Below are positions 28,661 to 37,191 of a stretch of 64,000 bases of DNA, one piece after another. Both the position numbers and the translations under genes were made by a program. Numbering within the stretch: the first letter of the stretch is position 1; every line of letters begins with the position of its first letter. The stretch covers positions 3,498,001 to 3,562,000 of the forward strand of contig NZ_CP129968.2 in NCBI RefSeq assembly GCF_030503875.2, given 5' to 3'. Under the pieces are notes generated by a model. The model searched no databases. It was not told the origin of the DNA and saw only the letters and a list, made by a program, of their open reading frames with translations. The DNA is from Marivirga arenosa. Its GTDB lineage: Bacteria > Bacteroidota > Bacteroidia > Cytophagales > Cyclobacteriaceae.

Positions 28661-28930
28661 ATGGCAGCGGAAATAATCACAACAGATGACTTAAGAGAAT
28701 TCAAACTGGAATTACTCGATGATTTCAGAAAGCTTTTAGCAGAACAAAAAGGGATCCCCACCAAAAAGTGGCTACGATCCGAAGAAGTCAAAAAGCTTTT
28801 AAACATCAGTCCGGGTACACTCCAAAATTTGAGAGTAAACGGCACACTCCCCTTCACAAAAATGGGTGGTGTTTTATACTACGATGCACAGGATATTCAA
28901 AATATCTTACAATCAAATAAGATAGGCTGA
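28661..28930 (+). CDS. Helix-turn-helix (excisionase/HTH_17-like) DNA-binding protein
   Basis: This 89-aa protein has an N-terminal helix (about 8-30) and a winged HTH of the MerR/excisionase kind. KWLRSEEVKKLLNISPGTLQ is the HTH, and FTKMGGVLYYDAQDIQNIL is the wing and last helix. Bacteroidota integrative elements commonly carry such a protein just upstream of their replication genes, where it serves as recombination directionality factor or regulator. Its stop codon overlaps the next start by one base (TGATG), so the two are translationally coupled. Confidence 0.8.
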   Translation: MAAEIITTDDLREFKLELLDDFRKLLAEQKGIPTKKWLRSEEVKKLLNISPGTLQNLRVNGTLPFTKMGGVLYYDAQDIQNILQSNKIG

Positions 28931-29679
28931 TGAATACAGCAGAAAATAGTATGAAGAAACCGGTGAATTTTATTCACCAGTTTCTTTCCGCTATGGATAA
29001 AATATCTGAGGAGAAAAGCTTCAATCCAACACATGTAAGTCTTTATGTGAGCTTATTCACAAGGTGGAACTTAAACCATTTTAGAAACCCAATATCCATC
29101 AACAGAGAAGAGGTGATGACGATTTCTAAAATAGGTTCTAAAAACACCTATCATAAGTGCTTAAAGGATTTACAAAAAAGTGGATTTATTGATTACCTCC
29201 CTTCTCATAACCCTATGAAAGGCAGCCAAATCAACATGCTCAAAATCAGTACAACTACTGATACAAGCACTGAACAAGTGGTGGACAAGTACAATACAAC
29301 TACTACACAAGTAGTGAGCCCTTCATTAAACAATATAAACAGTATAAACAATACAAAGAATATAGATATAGGCTCGAATAAAAATTCAACTAAAAAATTT
29401 AAGCCACCAAAATTAGACGAGGTGAAAAATTATCTAAAGGAGAAATCAAAAGAATATGAACTACAGAAAAAAGAAATCGACCAGGAGGCCGAAAAATTCC
29501 TCAACTACTATTCAGCCAAAGGCTGGATAGTAGGCAAAAATTCAAAAATGAAAGACTGGCAAGCTGCTCTTCGCAACTGGTTATTGAATTACAAAAAATT
29601 CAACCCATCAGACACCAAACAAAACCAAGCCGGCCACCTCCACAACAACGAAATCAAAGACTATGATATACCCCTCTAA
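28930..29679 (+). CDS. Replication-associated DNA-binding protein (DnaD/helix-turn-helix-like)
   Basis: This 249-aa protein has an N-terminal winged-helix-like region (FNPTHVSLYVSLFTRWN, then IGSKNTYHKCLKDLQKSGFIDYLPS) of the kind seen in phage and island replication proteins. A low-complexity Ser/Thr/Asn linker (about 95-150) follows, and then a C-terminal helical segment with KDWQAALRNWLLNYKKF, similar in style to DnaD-like or primosomal loading proteins. It probably opens or marks the island replication origin and recruits the DnaC-like ATPase encoded 454 bp downstream. The family is inferred, not proven. The repeat tract at 29729-30096 separates the two genes. Confidence 0.55.
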   Translation: MNTAENSMKKPVNFIHQFLSAMDKISEEKSFNPTHVSLYVSLFTRWNLNHFRNPISINREEVMTISKIGSKNTYHKCLKDLQKSGFIDYLPSHNPMKGSQINMLKISTTTDTSTEQVVDKYNTTTTQVVSPSLNNINSINNTKNIDIGSNKNSTKKFKPPKLDEVKNYLKEKSKEYELQKKEIDQEAEKFLNYYSAKGWIVGKNSKMKDWQAALRNWLLNYKKFNPSDTKQNQAGHLHNNEIKDYDIPL

Positions 29680-29728
29680 CCTCTGCAGCATAAGGTCTGC
29701 AGAAACCAGCGCGCAGGAAGGTCAAAAT

Positions 29729-30096
29729 AGCGGGCCAGCTGCTGGATGCAGCGTTGAAGCATCATATTGTTGTGCCTTTTGAATACTTTTTGGCTAGAAA
29801 AAGTTGAACTGACAGCTCCTTTCTTTGAGCGAGGGAAGGACAAAATAGCGGGCCAGCGGTAGCCATGCGGGTGGAAGCATCATTTTGCCTTGATTTTTGC
29901 AATACTTTTTATCAAGAAAAAGTATGAAACAGAAAACCTAAAACTATAAAGATAAAACTAATGAAAGCAAATACTCAGCAAATAAGCACAATCCCTAGGC
30001 GGGCTGGATTGGTGAAAAGGCGGGCCAGAGTTGGCCAGTGCATGGCAGCATCTTTTCACCATGCTTTTTGCATACTTTTTAGCTAGAAAAAGTATG
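29729..30096. repeat. Threefold hairpin repeat between replication-type genes (possible origin)
   Basis: Three units each begin with GCGGGCCAG (29729, 29848, 30020), carry GCATC about 30 bp later, and end 51-55 bp downstream in a hairpin with a 6-nt loop. Hairpin stems are ACTTTTT/AAAAAGT (29784-29803), ATACTTTTT/AAAAAGTAT (29902-29925) and CATACTTTTT/AAAAAGTATG (30071-30096). The first two units also share a preceding (A)CAAAATA-type sequence. The tract fills most of the gap between the replication-type protein gene and the DnaC-like gene. It may be an origin with iteron-like units, a small-RNA cluster or a dispersed palindromic repeat. No convincing gene lies in it. Confidence 0.8.
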
Positions 30097-30133
30097 AAGT
30101 AAATGACTTCAATATTTATTAATAAGGATTACG

Positions 30134-30787
30134 ATGGCATCAAATGAAATAAACTTAAAGAACTATAGATCAAAAAAATTCCAATTCCACCACTGCTTAA
30201 ACTTCCTTCAAAAAGCAGGACAAACAGAATTCGGAAATCACTTCAAAATCCATGAAGCCGATCATGAAATTCTCTTCAAAATACTGGCCTACTTCTATGA
30301 AGATGAAGAAATCTGTAGTGATAATAACATCTCATTGCGGAAAGGATTACTACTCACAGGACCAGTAGGCTGCGGCAAAACAAAACTAATGATGCTCTTC
30401 AGGCACTTCCTCCACAAAGTCCATAAATACTCAGTAAAATCAACTAGAGATATTGCTTATGAATTCATGGAACATGGCTTCTCCGTAATCAACAAATATT
30501 CAAAAGCTCACTTTCAACGTTATCAAGACCAGCTGGTACCCAAAACACTATGCTTAGATGACCTAGGACTTGAATCCACTATCAAACACTTTGGTAACGA
30601 AACCAACACCATAGCTGAAATCCTCCTAAACCGTTACCACCTTTTCACCACCAGGAGCATGATCACCCACGCCACTACAAACTTAATTCCTACTGAATTA
30701 GAAAACCTCTATGGAAATAGAGTTAGGTCGAGAATGAGAGAAATGTTTAATTTGATTGCATTCCATTCTACTGATAAAAGAGCTTAA
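30134..30787 (+). CDS. DnaC/IstB-like ATPase (helicase loader-like)
   Basis: This 217-aa AAA+ ATPase has Walker A GLLLTGPVGCGKTKLMML near residues 70-87, Walker B TLCLDDLGLES near 136-146, and sensor/arginine-finger segments (THATTNL, GNRVRSRMREMF) near the C-terminus. This is the layout of the DnaC/IstB group that loads replicative helicase or assists transposition. With no transposase nearby and a replication-type protein upstream, a helicase-loading role in island replication is the better guess. Confidence 0.8.
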   Translation: MASNEINLKNYRSKKFQFHHCLNFLQKAGQTEFGNHFKIHEADHEILFKILAYFYEDEEICSDNNISLRKGLLLTGPVGCGKTKLMMLFRHFLHKVHKYSVKSTRDIAYEFMEHGFSVINKYSKAHFQRYQDQLVPKTLCLDDLGLESTIKHFGNETNTIAEILLNRYHLFTTRSMITHATTNLIPTELENLYGNRVRSRMREMFNLIAFHSTDKRA

Positions 30788-30819
30788 CTTAATATTCAAC
30801 AATTTTTCTTAATTATGTA

Positions 30820-30871
30820 GTGTAAATAAAGTAATGTAATTTTATTTACACGTAGAGTAAAATTGTTTACT
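30820..30871. promoter_or_regulatory. Two inverted repeats upstream of the membrane/DUF2971 gene pair
   Basis: GTGTAAATAAA (30820-30830) and TTTATTTACAC (30841-30851) are perfect 11-bp inverted copies with a 10-bp spacer. A second inverted repeat, AGTAAA/TTTACT, lies at 30856-30871. They precede the gene at 30906 by 35-85 bp and look like a regulator binding region. Confidence 0.5.
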
Positions 30872-30905
30872 TTATGGAATTGTTATATACCATTAAGATA
30901 GTGCA

Positions 30906-31550
30906 ATGAAACAGTATAGTAGAATTTTAGGAATTGTAAGTTTTATAGCCTGTATAGGTTTGTTCGGTCTTCTGATTTTTGGCTTCATCGAATCTGAAGA
31001 AGAACGATGGATACTAATACTTCTTTCTATACCTCTATACGCTTTTATTCACTTCATTCTTCTTCATAGGTTTGGCTTCAATTATAAAGCTGAATTTACT
31101 AAGCCTCAAAGTATTGCTGTAGTTAGTCTCTCTTTAATATTTGGATTGTCATTTTTATTACTAATTCCACCTAATATCGTCAGATTTAACTCAATTATAA
31201 AAGAAAATGAAAAACTTGCAGAACCATTGAAACTTGGAATTGATACAACAGCATATGGTTATTCAGCTGGGTTAAATACTAAATTTCTTAATGGTCAGAT
31301 TAATTACCAGTTTCAGACTCTAGCAAGCGAACCCTTTAAAAAAGACAGACCCAACGTTCCTTCGTTCACTATTAAATTTTATGATGAAGATGGGTTTTTT
31401 ATTAATGAAATAGAAATCAGTAACTACACTCGAAATGTTGATAGTGAAGGTAACGTTACAGGTATTTCAGCTAACTCTAGTGAATACATGAATTCAGGTG
31501 ACTATAAAAGAATTGCTGACTGGGGTCTAGTAATAAATAAATCGAAATGA
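30906..31550 (+). CDS. Unrecognised membrane protein
   Basis: This 214-aa protein is not recognised. It has three predicted transmembrane helices in the first half (about 7-27, 35-52 and 72-92). A soluble domain of about 120 residues follows, with beta-rich segments (GQINYQFQTLA, PSFTIKFYDEDGFFINEIEIS) and no visible catalytic motif. Its stop overlaps the start of the DUF2971 gene by four bases (ATGA), so the two are translated together and probably act together. A two-gene membrane-effector module is possible but speculative. Confidence 0.6.
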   Translation: MKQYSRILGIVSFIACIGLFGLLIFGFIESEEERWILILLSIPLYAFIHFILLHRFGFNYKAEFTKPQSIAVVSLSLIFGLSFLLLIPPNIVRFNSIIKENEKLAEPLKLGIDTTAYGYSAGLNTKFLNGQINYQFQTLASEPFKKDRPNVPSFTIKFYDEDGFFINEIEISNYTRNVDSEGNVTGISANSSEYMNSGDYKRIADWGLVINKSK

Positions 31551-32308
31551 AAGTCATTGGCACTATTTCTAAAAAGCTTAAAGAAAAACCCTATATCTAT
31601 AGAATTGAACTACTTGACCGATTTGAAAAGCTTCTATCAGATAAAGAAATTGTTTTTGTAAGACCATCAACTTGGCAGGACCCTCTTGAAAATCTTATTT
31701 TCAATGCAAAACTGGTAAAGGATGGTAAAGAGTATCACCACCCAGTTAAAGAAAAAATCTATTCGCAATGTTGGAGCTATGAAGGAGATTCCTATGCTCT
31801 ATGGCAGATTTACACTACAAAAAAGAATGATAAGGGCGAATTCAAAAGACATTTGGGCGTTCGAATAACAACAAAACTTGACAAGTTACAACAAATATCA
31901 AATCTCAATAATGGCGATTTTTACTATGGTCAGGTAAATTATTTATGCAAATACCAACTTGAAAAACTACCTAAAGACCTATCTATAATTAAATCATTAA
32001 GAGATACGAATTTGAATGAAAATCATCTAAAGACACTTCTGATAAAACGTAAATCATACCATTATGAAAATGAGGTGAGATTAATTGCAAATCCTATTGA
32101 CAAATTGATAGATAAAACTGATAATCGCTTATGCAGATTAAAAATAGAACCAATGAATTTCATCACCTCTGTCAGATTTGACCCTGCAATGCCTTATAAG
32201 GACTTTAAAAGCAAGAAGGAGGAACTAATTGATAAGTTTGGTTTTAGACCAAAACAAATCACGCAATCAACTTACTTTAAGAAAAATAAATTCGTTATTA
32301 AATTATAA
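31547..32308 (+). CDS. DUF2971-like protein
   Basis: This 253-aa soluble protein resembles the DUF2971 family: an N-terminal basic strand region, the acidic turn TWQDPLENL near residue 48, a central CWSYEGDSYALWQIY-like aromatic segment, and the late YHYENEVRLIANP segment near residue 178. The biochemical function of the family is unknown; members are frequent on mobile elements. It is coupled by a 4-bp overlap to the upstream membrane protein gene. It is followed by about 120 bp without a gene and then by the convergent reverse transcriptase gene. Confidence 0.6.
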   Translation: MKVIGTISKKLKEKPYIYRIELLDRFEKLLSDKEIVFVRPSTWQDPLENLIFNAKLVKDGKEYHHPVKEKIYSQCWSYEGDSYALWQIYTTKKNDKGEFKRHLGVRITTKLDKLQQISNLNNGDFYYGQVNYLCKYQLEKLPKDLSIIKSLRDTNLNENHLKTLLIKRKSYHYENEVRLIANPIDKLIDKTDNRLCRLKIEPMNFITSVRFDPAMPYKDFKSKKEELIDKFGFRPKQITQSTYFKKNKFVIKL

Positions 32309-32430
32309 AGGCAAATAGTAAATGCTAAAAATGAATATGCATACTGAGCCATTCAAGGGCTTATGCTAGAATTAAATACCAGCGCTGTTAGCAACTGGGT
32401 CACATACTCATTTTAGCTGTGCGTAGTGTT

Positions 32431-34005
32431 TTATTTTTTCAAGCTTATTATTTCTTCGTAGGTAGCTTTTTTGACATCGTGAAATTTACTCCAAACCTTT
32501 CTGTATTGTCGAATTATTGTGTCATCCTTGTTTATTTCTTTCATAACGTGATTTGCCTTGTTCAGATAACTGATAAAATTACCCCAATCGTAATGTTTAG
32601 AAGGACTATAACCAGTTGCACTGTTCTCATCTGGTAACCACTTTAGCCGTCTTTGCGAACCTAAATGTGTAAATCTCTTATATAGTCGCGTTTCAAAAAG
32701 TGAGTCAGAGGGTATGTGAGCTGATTTTGCAAAATGAACACCCCTTCTAAATGACCTTTTCATAGTTCTATAAAATTTCGAAAAACCTGCTGTTTTTACT
32801 CTGATTTTTGAGCCGTCATACATGAACCCCAAATATTCTAATTGTTTGTTAGGATTTAATATCTCATTTTTTATTAAACCGCCTTTAAATTCTGTGTTTT
32901 TGTTTAACTCATATCTGTAGATATTAGTTTTTTTTGGTTGAATGTCAAGATTTGCTTCGACTTCAATTTCTTTTTGAATTAATTGATAAAAGTGCTTTTC
33001 ATCTTTCTGGTCGCAAATTATTATTAAGTCGTCACTATATCTTTGGTAATATGCGTTTCTTGATGTTGTCTCTGAATAAACTTTTTCATCAAAGTCTAAC
33101 ATATAAATATTTGCTAGTGTTGCACTTATTGGTGTGCCCTGTGGTATTCCTTTCTTTTCTTCTTTATTCAGTTTTTTTCGAATACCCTGTTTATATGGCT
33201 TGTCCGCTCTTATTAAATCAGTAGCTTCTTCAAAGAACTCATTCTTATCACAAAATGCGACTACATTTTCGTGTCGCATATTGTAAATTTCACTAACCTT
33301 TTTACGCTTGAGTTCTTTTTGAGAAGTATCATTTGGTAAAAATCTTTCAATTATAAGTTTATGCTGAAACCTTTTAAATAATTCGTTTTCATTTACATAT
33401 TTGTTATCCACCAAATTTTTAAAAATTGTATAATGGTCATCTGGTAAATTAGTGGAATTCAAAACTCGTTTCCATTGACGATGTAAGATCCGATGGTCTA
33501 AATTGTCAAAGAATGCAGTAACATCAGCAACTATAATTGATAGTTTTCGATGTTTGTTGTTTTCTACAAATTCAAAAGACTCAAACGCAAATTCGATATT
33601 GGATTTATTTCCGCTTTTACCATTTCCAATTGGTATTTTTCTGTAAGCAACAGCGACAGAGCCATAAGGCTTATTCTCTAAATATTCTTCATAGGCTTTT
33701 GTTAGAAGATGGCTGTAATAGCTATAAATATTAGAATCTAAATGGGTTGGAAAGTAAATATGACGTTCTTTTTTATCACTAACTGTACGTTGCCTTTTAC
33801 CACTGCTGTTTTTTGGCGCATTTTCAGTGGGTCTATATTTTCTTTGACTTAAAGTTCTGTGCAACAGAGGTACAAACTTGTGATTGGCAATATTCTCAGG
33901 ATTTTCAATATAGTCTTTTAACCAACCTTTGTCTTTTTTGCTTGTTAGTGGTTTACCAATGTGCGGATACTTTTTGAATTTAAGCCATTCATCATTCATA
34001 GGCAT
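32431..34005 (-). CDS. Reverse transcriptase of the UG/DRT (defence-associated) class
   Basis: This 524-aa RNA-directed DNA polymerase carries the palm motifs: VADVTAFFDNLDH with the first catalytic Asp at 161, GIPQGTPISATLANIYM (287-302), and YSDD at 323-326 inside QRYSDDLIIIC. Next come KTNI and YLGFMYDGSKIRVK. A basic thumb-like segment (SKFYRTMKRSFRRG) and a C-terminal helical domain (LGSQRRLKWL) resemble unknown-group RTs used in anti-phage systems rather than group II intron maturases. No maturase X/HNH domain, integrase domain or intron boundary is seen. The subfamily is not assigned. A start at 33999 is equally possible. A structured leader of about 290 nt lies upstream. Confidence 0.85.
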   Translation of the reverse strand: MPMNDEWLKFKKYPHIGKPLTSKKDKGWLKDYIENPENIANHKFVPLLHRTLSQRKYRPTENAPKNSSGKRQRTVSDKKERHIYFPTHLDSNIYSYYSHLLTKAYEEYLENKPYGSVAVAYRKIPIGNGKSGNKSNIEFAFESFEFVENNKHRKLSIIVADVTAFFDNLDHRILHRQWKRVLNSTNLPDDHYTIFKNLVDNKYVNENELFKRFQHKLIIERFLPNDTSQKELKRKKVSEIYNMRHENVVAFCDKNEFFEEATDLIRADKPYKQGIRKKLNKEEKKGIPQGTPISATLANIYMLDFDEKVYSETTSRNAYYQRYSDDLIIICDQKDEKHFYQLIQKEIEVEANLDIQPKKTNIYRYELNKNTEFKGGLIKNEILNPNKQLEYLGFMYDGSKIRVKTAGFSKFYRTMKRSFRRGVHFAKSAHIPSDSLFETRLYKRFTHLGSQRRLKWLPDENSATGYSPSKHYDWGNFISYLNKANHVMKEINKDDTIIRQYRKVWSKFHDVKKATYEEIISLKK

Positions 34006-34293
34006 ATATTAGTTAAAAAAAGGATTGAGGTTGGTCGTGGCTTACTTTTCGATAGATACAATCCTGAAGTTGCTTTTCACTTTCGCTATAGGCAACGCCA
34101 CTCATTGATAGAATAGAGTTCGTATCTTTACTAACACCATCAATTATGAAAGTATTCGCAGAAATAGAAACTAAGACAGTTCATCTCGCATTCCTCACAA
34201 TGCATCTTGTAATAACATTGATAAAGATTTGCAAGATTGGAATCTCTCTTCACACGTCAGCCAAAGTCTGCGTGTGGGACACTAATGTGCACT
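34006..34293 (-). ncRNA. Candidate structured ncRNA or leader for the reverse transcriptase
   Basis: The stretch has no gene on either strand and lies directly upstream of the RT start. It contains a stem CACACG-CAG/CTG-CGTGTG with one bulge (34251-34276), GCATT/AATGC (34188-34203), and AGGATTG/CAATCCT enclosing 31 nt (34021-34065). A weak minus-strand promoter match lies just upstream: TACGTTTT (34300-34307) with a TTG at the distal end of a 23-bp spacer. UG/DRT and retron RTs often use an upstream RNA as template, so this is a fair candidate. The ends are estimates. Confidence 0.35.
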
Positions 34294-34536
34294 TTACATA
34301 AAACGTACCTATCAGTCTTGACCCAACTCTCAACCATTATCATCAAGTTGTCACAAATCATTCCAATGTTAAAATTGTGACGAAATCAGTTTGATTTATT
34401 GCAATTTATGCCATTTTGGCATTATTACTTGCAGTTTCTAAGGAATCTTAATGAATTGTCGAGTTTTATCAATCCCTATTTAGTTTTCACATTGAGTACA
34501 ACATCCCTGTTTTTAATTCTTTCTTCCTATTAATTT

Positions 34537-34567
34537 TTGCCATTCCTTTATATTAAATCTATTTTTG
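34537..34567 (+). promoter_or_regulatory. Bacteroidota-type promoter for the five-gene operon
   Basis: TTG at 34537-34539, a 20-bp spacer, then TATTTTTG at 34560-34567, a full match to TTG-N17..23-TAnnTTTG. It lies 30 bp before the start of the TPR-protease gene. Confidence 0.6.
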
Positions 34568-34597
34568 TCCATACATTTTAATAAAATTTAGCCCTTA

Positions 34598-36574
34598 ATG
34601 ATTATTTATCATAAAATTGACAACTTCATATTTTCGTTATTCAATATCCAGTCTGAAGATGAAGGAAAACTCATAGAGGCTGCCAAGCAATTTTATTCCT
34701 TCCAAGGCATGGAACCAACCGTTTCTATTTCTGAAGGCCTACTCAAAATAGAACTTAATGAAAAAGCTTCAAATCAGGCTAATCAGGAGTTTCGAAAGGT
34801 ATTGGATTTATGCAATAGCCGTCAATTTGAAGCAGCAAAGCCACTAATAGAGTCCATTATAAAGGATTCACCTCAAGTTTCAGAATTCCATAGAGTCTAT
34901 GGCCAAATCCTATCTGAATTGGGCGATCAAGAAGAAGCACAAAACGAGTTGATTGACGCTTTAAAATGGGATCCAAATAATGAATGGGCATTACTCATGA
35001 TGGGCAATATTTTAGTCAAAGAGAAAAATGATATTGATGGAGCCCTGAAATACTATGACCAAATTCTTGAGACCAATCCAGAAGAAAACATCACGCTTAA
35101 TAATATTGGTGCAGTCCTCATGAACCAAGGCAGATTCTTAGAGGCTCAAAAATACTTTCAAAAATCAATAGAAATCCAGCCTGAGTTCCCTAACCCTTAC
35201 TATGCATTGGGCAGATGTCATTCAGCACTCAAGCAACATTCAAAAGCTTTTGATTTAGCAATTACCGCAGCTAAAAAGAATAATCAGCGAGATGAGATTT
35301 ATACAAGCTCGCTTCAATTAGCTTTAGATTCTGCCACAGCCATTCGTGAAGAAAGGGATGAATTCGAAACAGTAGAGGATTATAAACTGCGATTGCAAGA
35401 TAGAGCAGGTATCGAAATTAGAATTGAGGATGATATCAGCATCCAAACGGCAGCTAAATTGGAAATTGATGAGAAATACAAACGAGGCTACCATTTAGTC
35501 AAGTTCAATCCCAAGCATTCAAATGTCGAGCATTTAATTATGCACGAGCTGGTGCATTTGGAGTTTATTTTGGACGCTCGTGACAACGGTGAGAACTTCC
35601 TTTTCACCTCCTCTCAAGAGCATAAATCCAAGTTCGATAAGTCTTTTGCCAAATATCGAGTTAAACTTATTAAAAATGGGCTTGCGCCCGAAAAGGCAGA
35701 TAACTTCCTTACCTCTTTGTTTGATGGGCTCAATGGACAATTATATAATACACCCATTGACATCTTCATTGAAGATCTCCTATACAAAAGACATCCAAAT
35801 TTAAGACCAACCCAATTCCTTTCAATCTTCAATATTGTTAAGGATGGTATCAAAGCCACTACTTCAAAAGATATTGTCAATCTAACCCCTGCAAAAGTGG
35901 TTTCCGTTTCCAAAATTTTAAACTTGGTCAATGCCTTTCATTTTAAAGACCTATTCGGGGTAGATTTAATTCAACAGTTCAAAGCTACTCCTTTAGAGAA
36001 AAAGCAAGCCGAAGAATTTTTTGAAGAGTTCAGTGAATATAGGCAAGACAAACAACCAGGGGAAGAATATGAAATCATTCAACATTGGGCGGAAGATCTA
36101 GAAATTGATACTTACTTCGAATTAAAAGATGAAAAGAAAGTTTACAAATCTCAATCAGCAAAAGTAAATTCTCCTGAAGATGTATTGGAATCAATTGAGA
36201 AAGATCCTTACGGATTAGATCAAAAGAATCCTGATAATGAAGCAGAGATGAAAACATTCATCGAAACTCATTCCAAAGGAGATGTGAACATGGCGGTGGC
36301 CATGTACATGGTGGAAGCTTTAAAATACTTCTCCAATATGCCGCAGGAAGATATTAAAAAAATAGCTTTTGAAATTGCTCATATTGGCATTACTGGTATC
36401 AACCCATCAAGTAATTATAAGGTAAGTTCCATTCCGGGTAAATCCTTTTCAGGTTATCACCTTTTAGCATATTATTACACAAGCTGGGCTTTGGCAGTCC
36501 CGGAAATGCTTTCGCAACTCCAAATGCCATTCGATGAAGAATTCAGACTGGCTACACTACTTAATGAAAATTAA
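34598..36574 (+). CDS. TPR-HExxH metallopeptidase-like protein (operon gene 1)
   Basis: This 658-aa cytoplasmic protein has no signal peptide. Residues about 60-240 form tetratricopeptide repeats (VYGQILSELGDQEEAQNEL, ALKYYDQILETNPEEN, NIGAVLMNQGRFLEAQKYF). A zinc-protease-like domain follows, with HELVH at 316-320 and a possible third ligand in the segment PIDIFIEDLL near 386-395. The last 250 residues are helical and unrecognised. The layout suggests a protease that recognises partners through its TPRs. It heads a five-gene operon, with 2 bp to the next gene. The family is unnamed to me, and protease activity is inferred from HExxH only. Confidence 0.65.
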   Translation: MIIYHKIDNFIFSLFNIQSEDEGKLIEAAKQFYSFQGMEPTVSISEGLLKIELNEKASNQANQEFRKVLDLCNSRQFEAAKPLIESIIKDSPQVSEFHRVYGQILSELGDQEEAQNELIDALKWDPNNEWALLMMGNILVKEKNDIDGALKYYDQILETNPEENITLNNIGAVLMNQGRFLEAQKYFQKSIEIQPEFPNPYYALGRCHSALKQHSKAFDLAITAAKKNNQRDEIYTSSLQLALDSATAIREERDEFETVEDYKLRLQDRAGIEIRIEDDISIQTAAKLEIDEKYKRGYHLVKFNPKHSNVEHLIMHELVHLEFILDARDNGENFLFTSSQEHKSKFDKSFAKYRVKLIKNGLAPEKADNFLTSLFDGLNGQLYNTPIDIFIEDLLYKRHPNLRPTQFLSIFNIVKDGIKATTSKDIVNLTPAKVVSVSKILNLVNAFHFKDLFGVDLIQQFKATPLEKKQAEEFFEEFSEYRQDKQPGEEYEIIQHWAEDLEIDTYFELKDEKKVYKSQSAKVNSPEDVLESIEKDPYGLDQKNPDNEAEMKTFIETHSKGDVNMAVAMYMVEALKYFSNMPQEDIKKIAFEIAHIGITGINPSSNYKVSSIPGKSFSGYHLLAYYYTSWALAVPEMLSQLQMPFDEEFRLATLLNEN

Positions 36575-36576
36575 TC

Positions 36577-37191
36577 ATGAAACTACCTCCACTCTCCAAA
36601 TGCTTTCCTAACACCGAATCTTTGGCTGAACTATATGGCGGTTGGTCAGAAGGCCCAATCTTCAAAGTCAGCTTTACAGCTGAAAGCTTTGAGTTGGCAA
36701 TTGAGAAAACCAACACCTATTTAGCTCAACATGGCTTTAACTATGAACTTCAATTGGAGGACTTTGAGGAAGAAAAATCTATCGATTTTGCAGATTTAAC
36801 ATTTGCCAGAAACATCACTGCAAAAAATCAAATACTTTTAGCCTACCACCAACCACTTGATAATAACCCTTTAGATAATATCTTGGCTTTCCTTAACAGC
36901 TTCAGAGAAGAAAGAGACTGGAAGAAGTTCCACACTTCCAAAGACCTATCCCTTGCCATTAATTCCGAAGCAGGCGAATTAGCAGATCTATTCCTTTGGG
37001 ATCGAGCGGAAAGGGTCAACGAGGAAAAGGTAAAAGACGAATTAGCAGATATTATAACTTATTGCATATATTTAGCAGACAACTACAAAATAGATTTATT
37101 GGATGCTATAGTATCCAAAACCATATCAAATTCAGAAAAATACCCTGTGGCCAAATCAAAAGGCTCTGCGAAAAAATATAACGATATATGA
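36577..37191 (+). CDS. MazG-like nucleotide pyrophosphohydrolase (operon gene 2)
   Basis: This 204-aa protein has a C-terminal MazG/dCTPase-like all-alpha domain (about 100-204) with FREERDWKKFHTSKDL, the metal-binding E131-x-x-E134 and E155-x-x-D158 pairs, and the late segment KYPVAKSKGSAKKY seen in the dCTPP1/RS21-C6 group. Such enzymes cleave (d)NTPs to monophosphate and pyrophosphate. The first 100 residues are an extra N-terminal domain of unknown fold. It lies 2 bp after gene 1 and overlaps gene 3 by 4 bp, so it is part of the operon. Nucleotide depletion during infection is a plausible but unproven role. Confidence 0.85.
   Translation: MKLPPLSKCFPNTESLAELYGGWSEGPIFKVSFTAESFELAIEKTNTYLAQHGFNYELQLEDFEEEKSIDFADLTFARNITAKNQILLAYHQPLDNNPLDNILAFLNSFREERDWKKFHTSKDLSLAINSEAGELADLFLWDRAERVNEEKVKDELADIITYCIYLADNYKIDLLDAIVSKTISNSEKYPVAKSKGSAKKYNDI

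Noticed and set aside
29961..30086. ATG-led open frame of 41 codons within the third hairpin repeat unit
   Set aside because: It reads through the repeat and ends in the hairpin loop; the other two units do not keep a matching start and frame. It could be a remnant but is not supported as a gene.
29729..30096. CRISPR array
   Set aside because: Only three degenerate units with unequal gaps between them, no spacer pattern and no cas genes.
32431..34293. Group II intron
   Set aside because: The RT lacks a recognisable maturase or HNH domain, and no domain V/VI-like hairpin with an intron boundary was seen near its ends.
32431..34293. Classical retron
   Set aside because: A leader with inverted repeats is present, but the RT reads like UG/DRT proteins (QGTPISATLAN, YSDD) and I do not see retron-specific VTG and NAxxH motifs. 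Not fully excluded.
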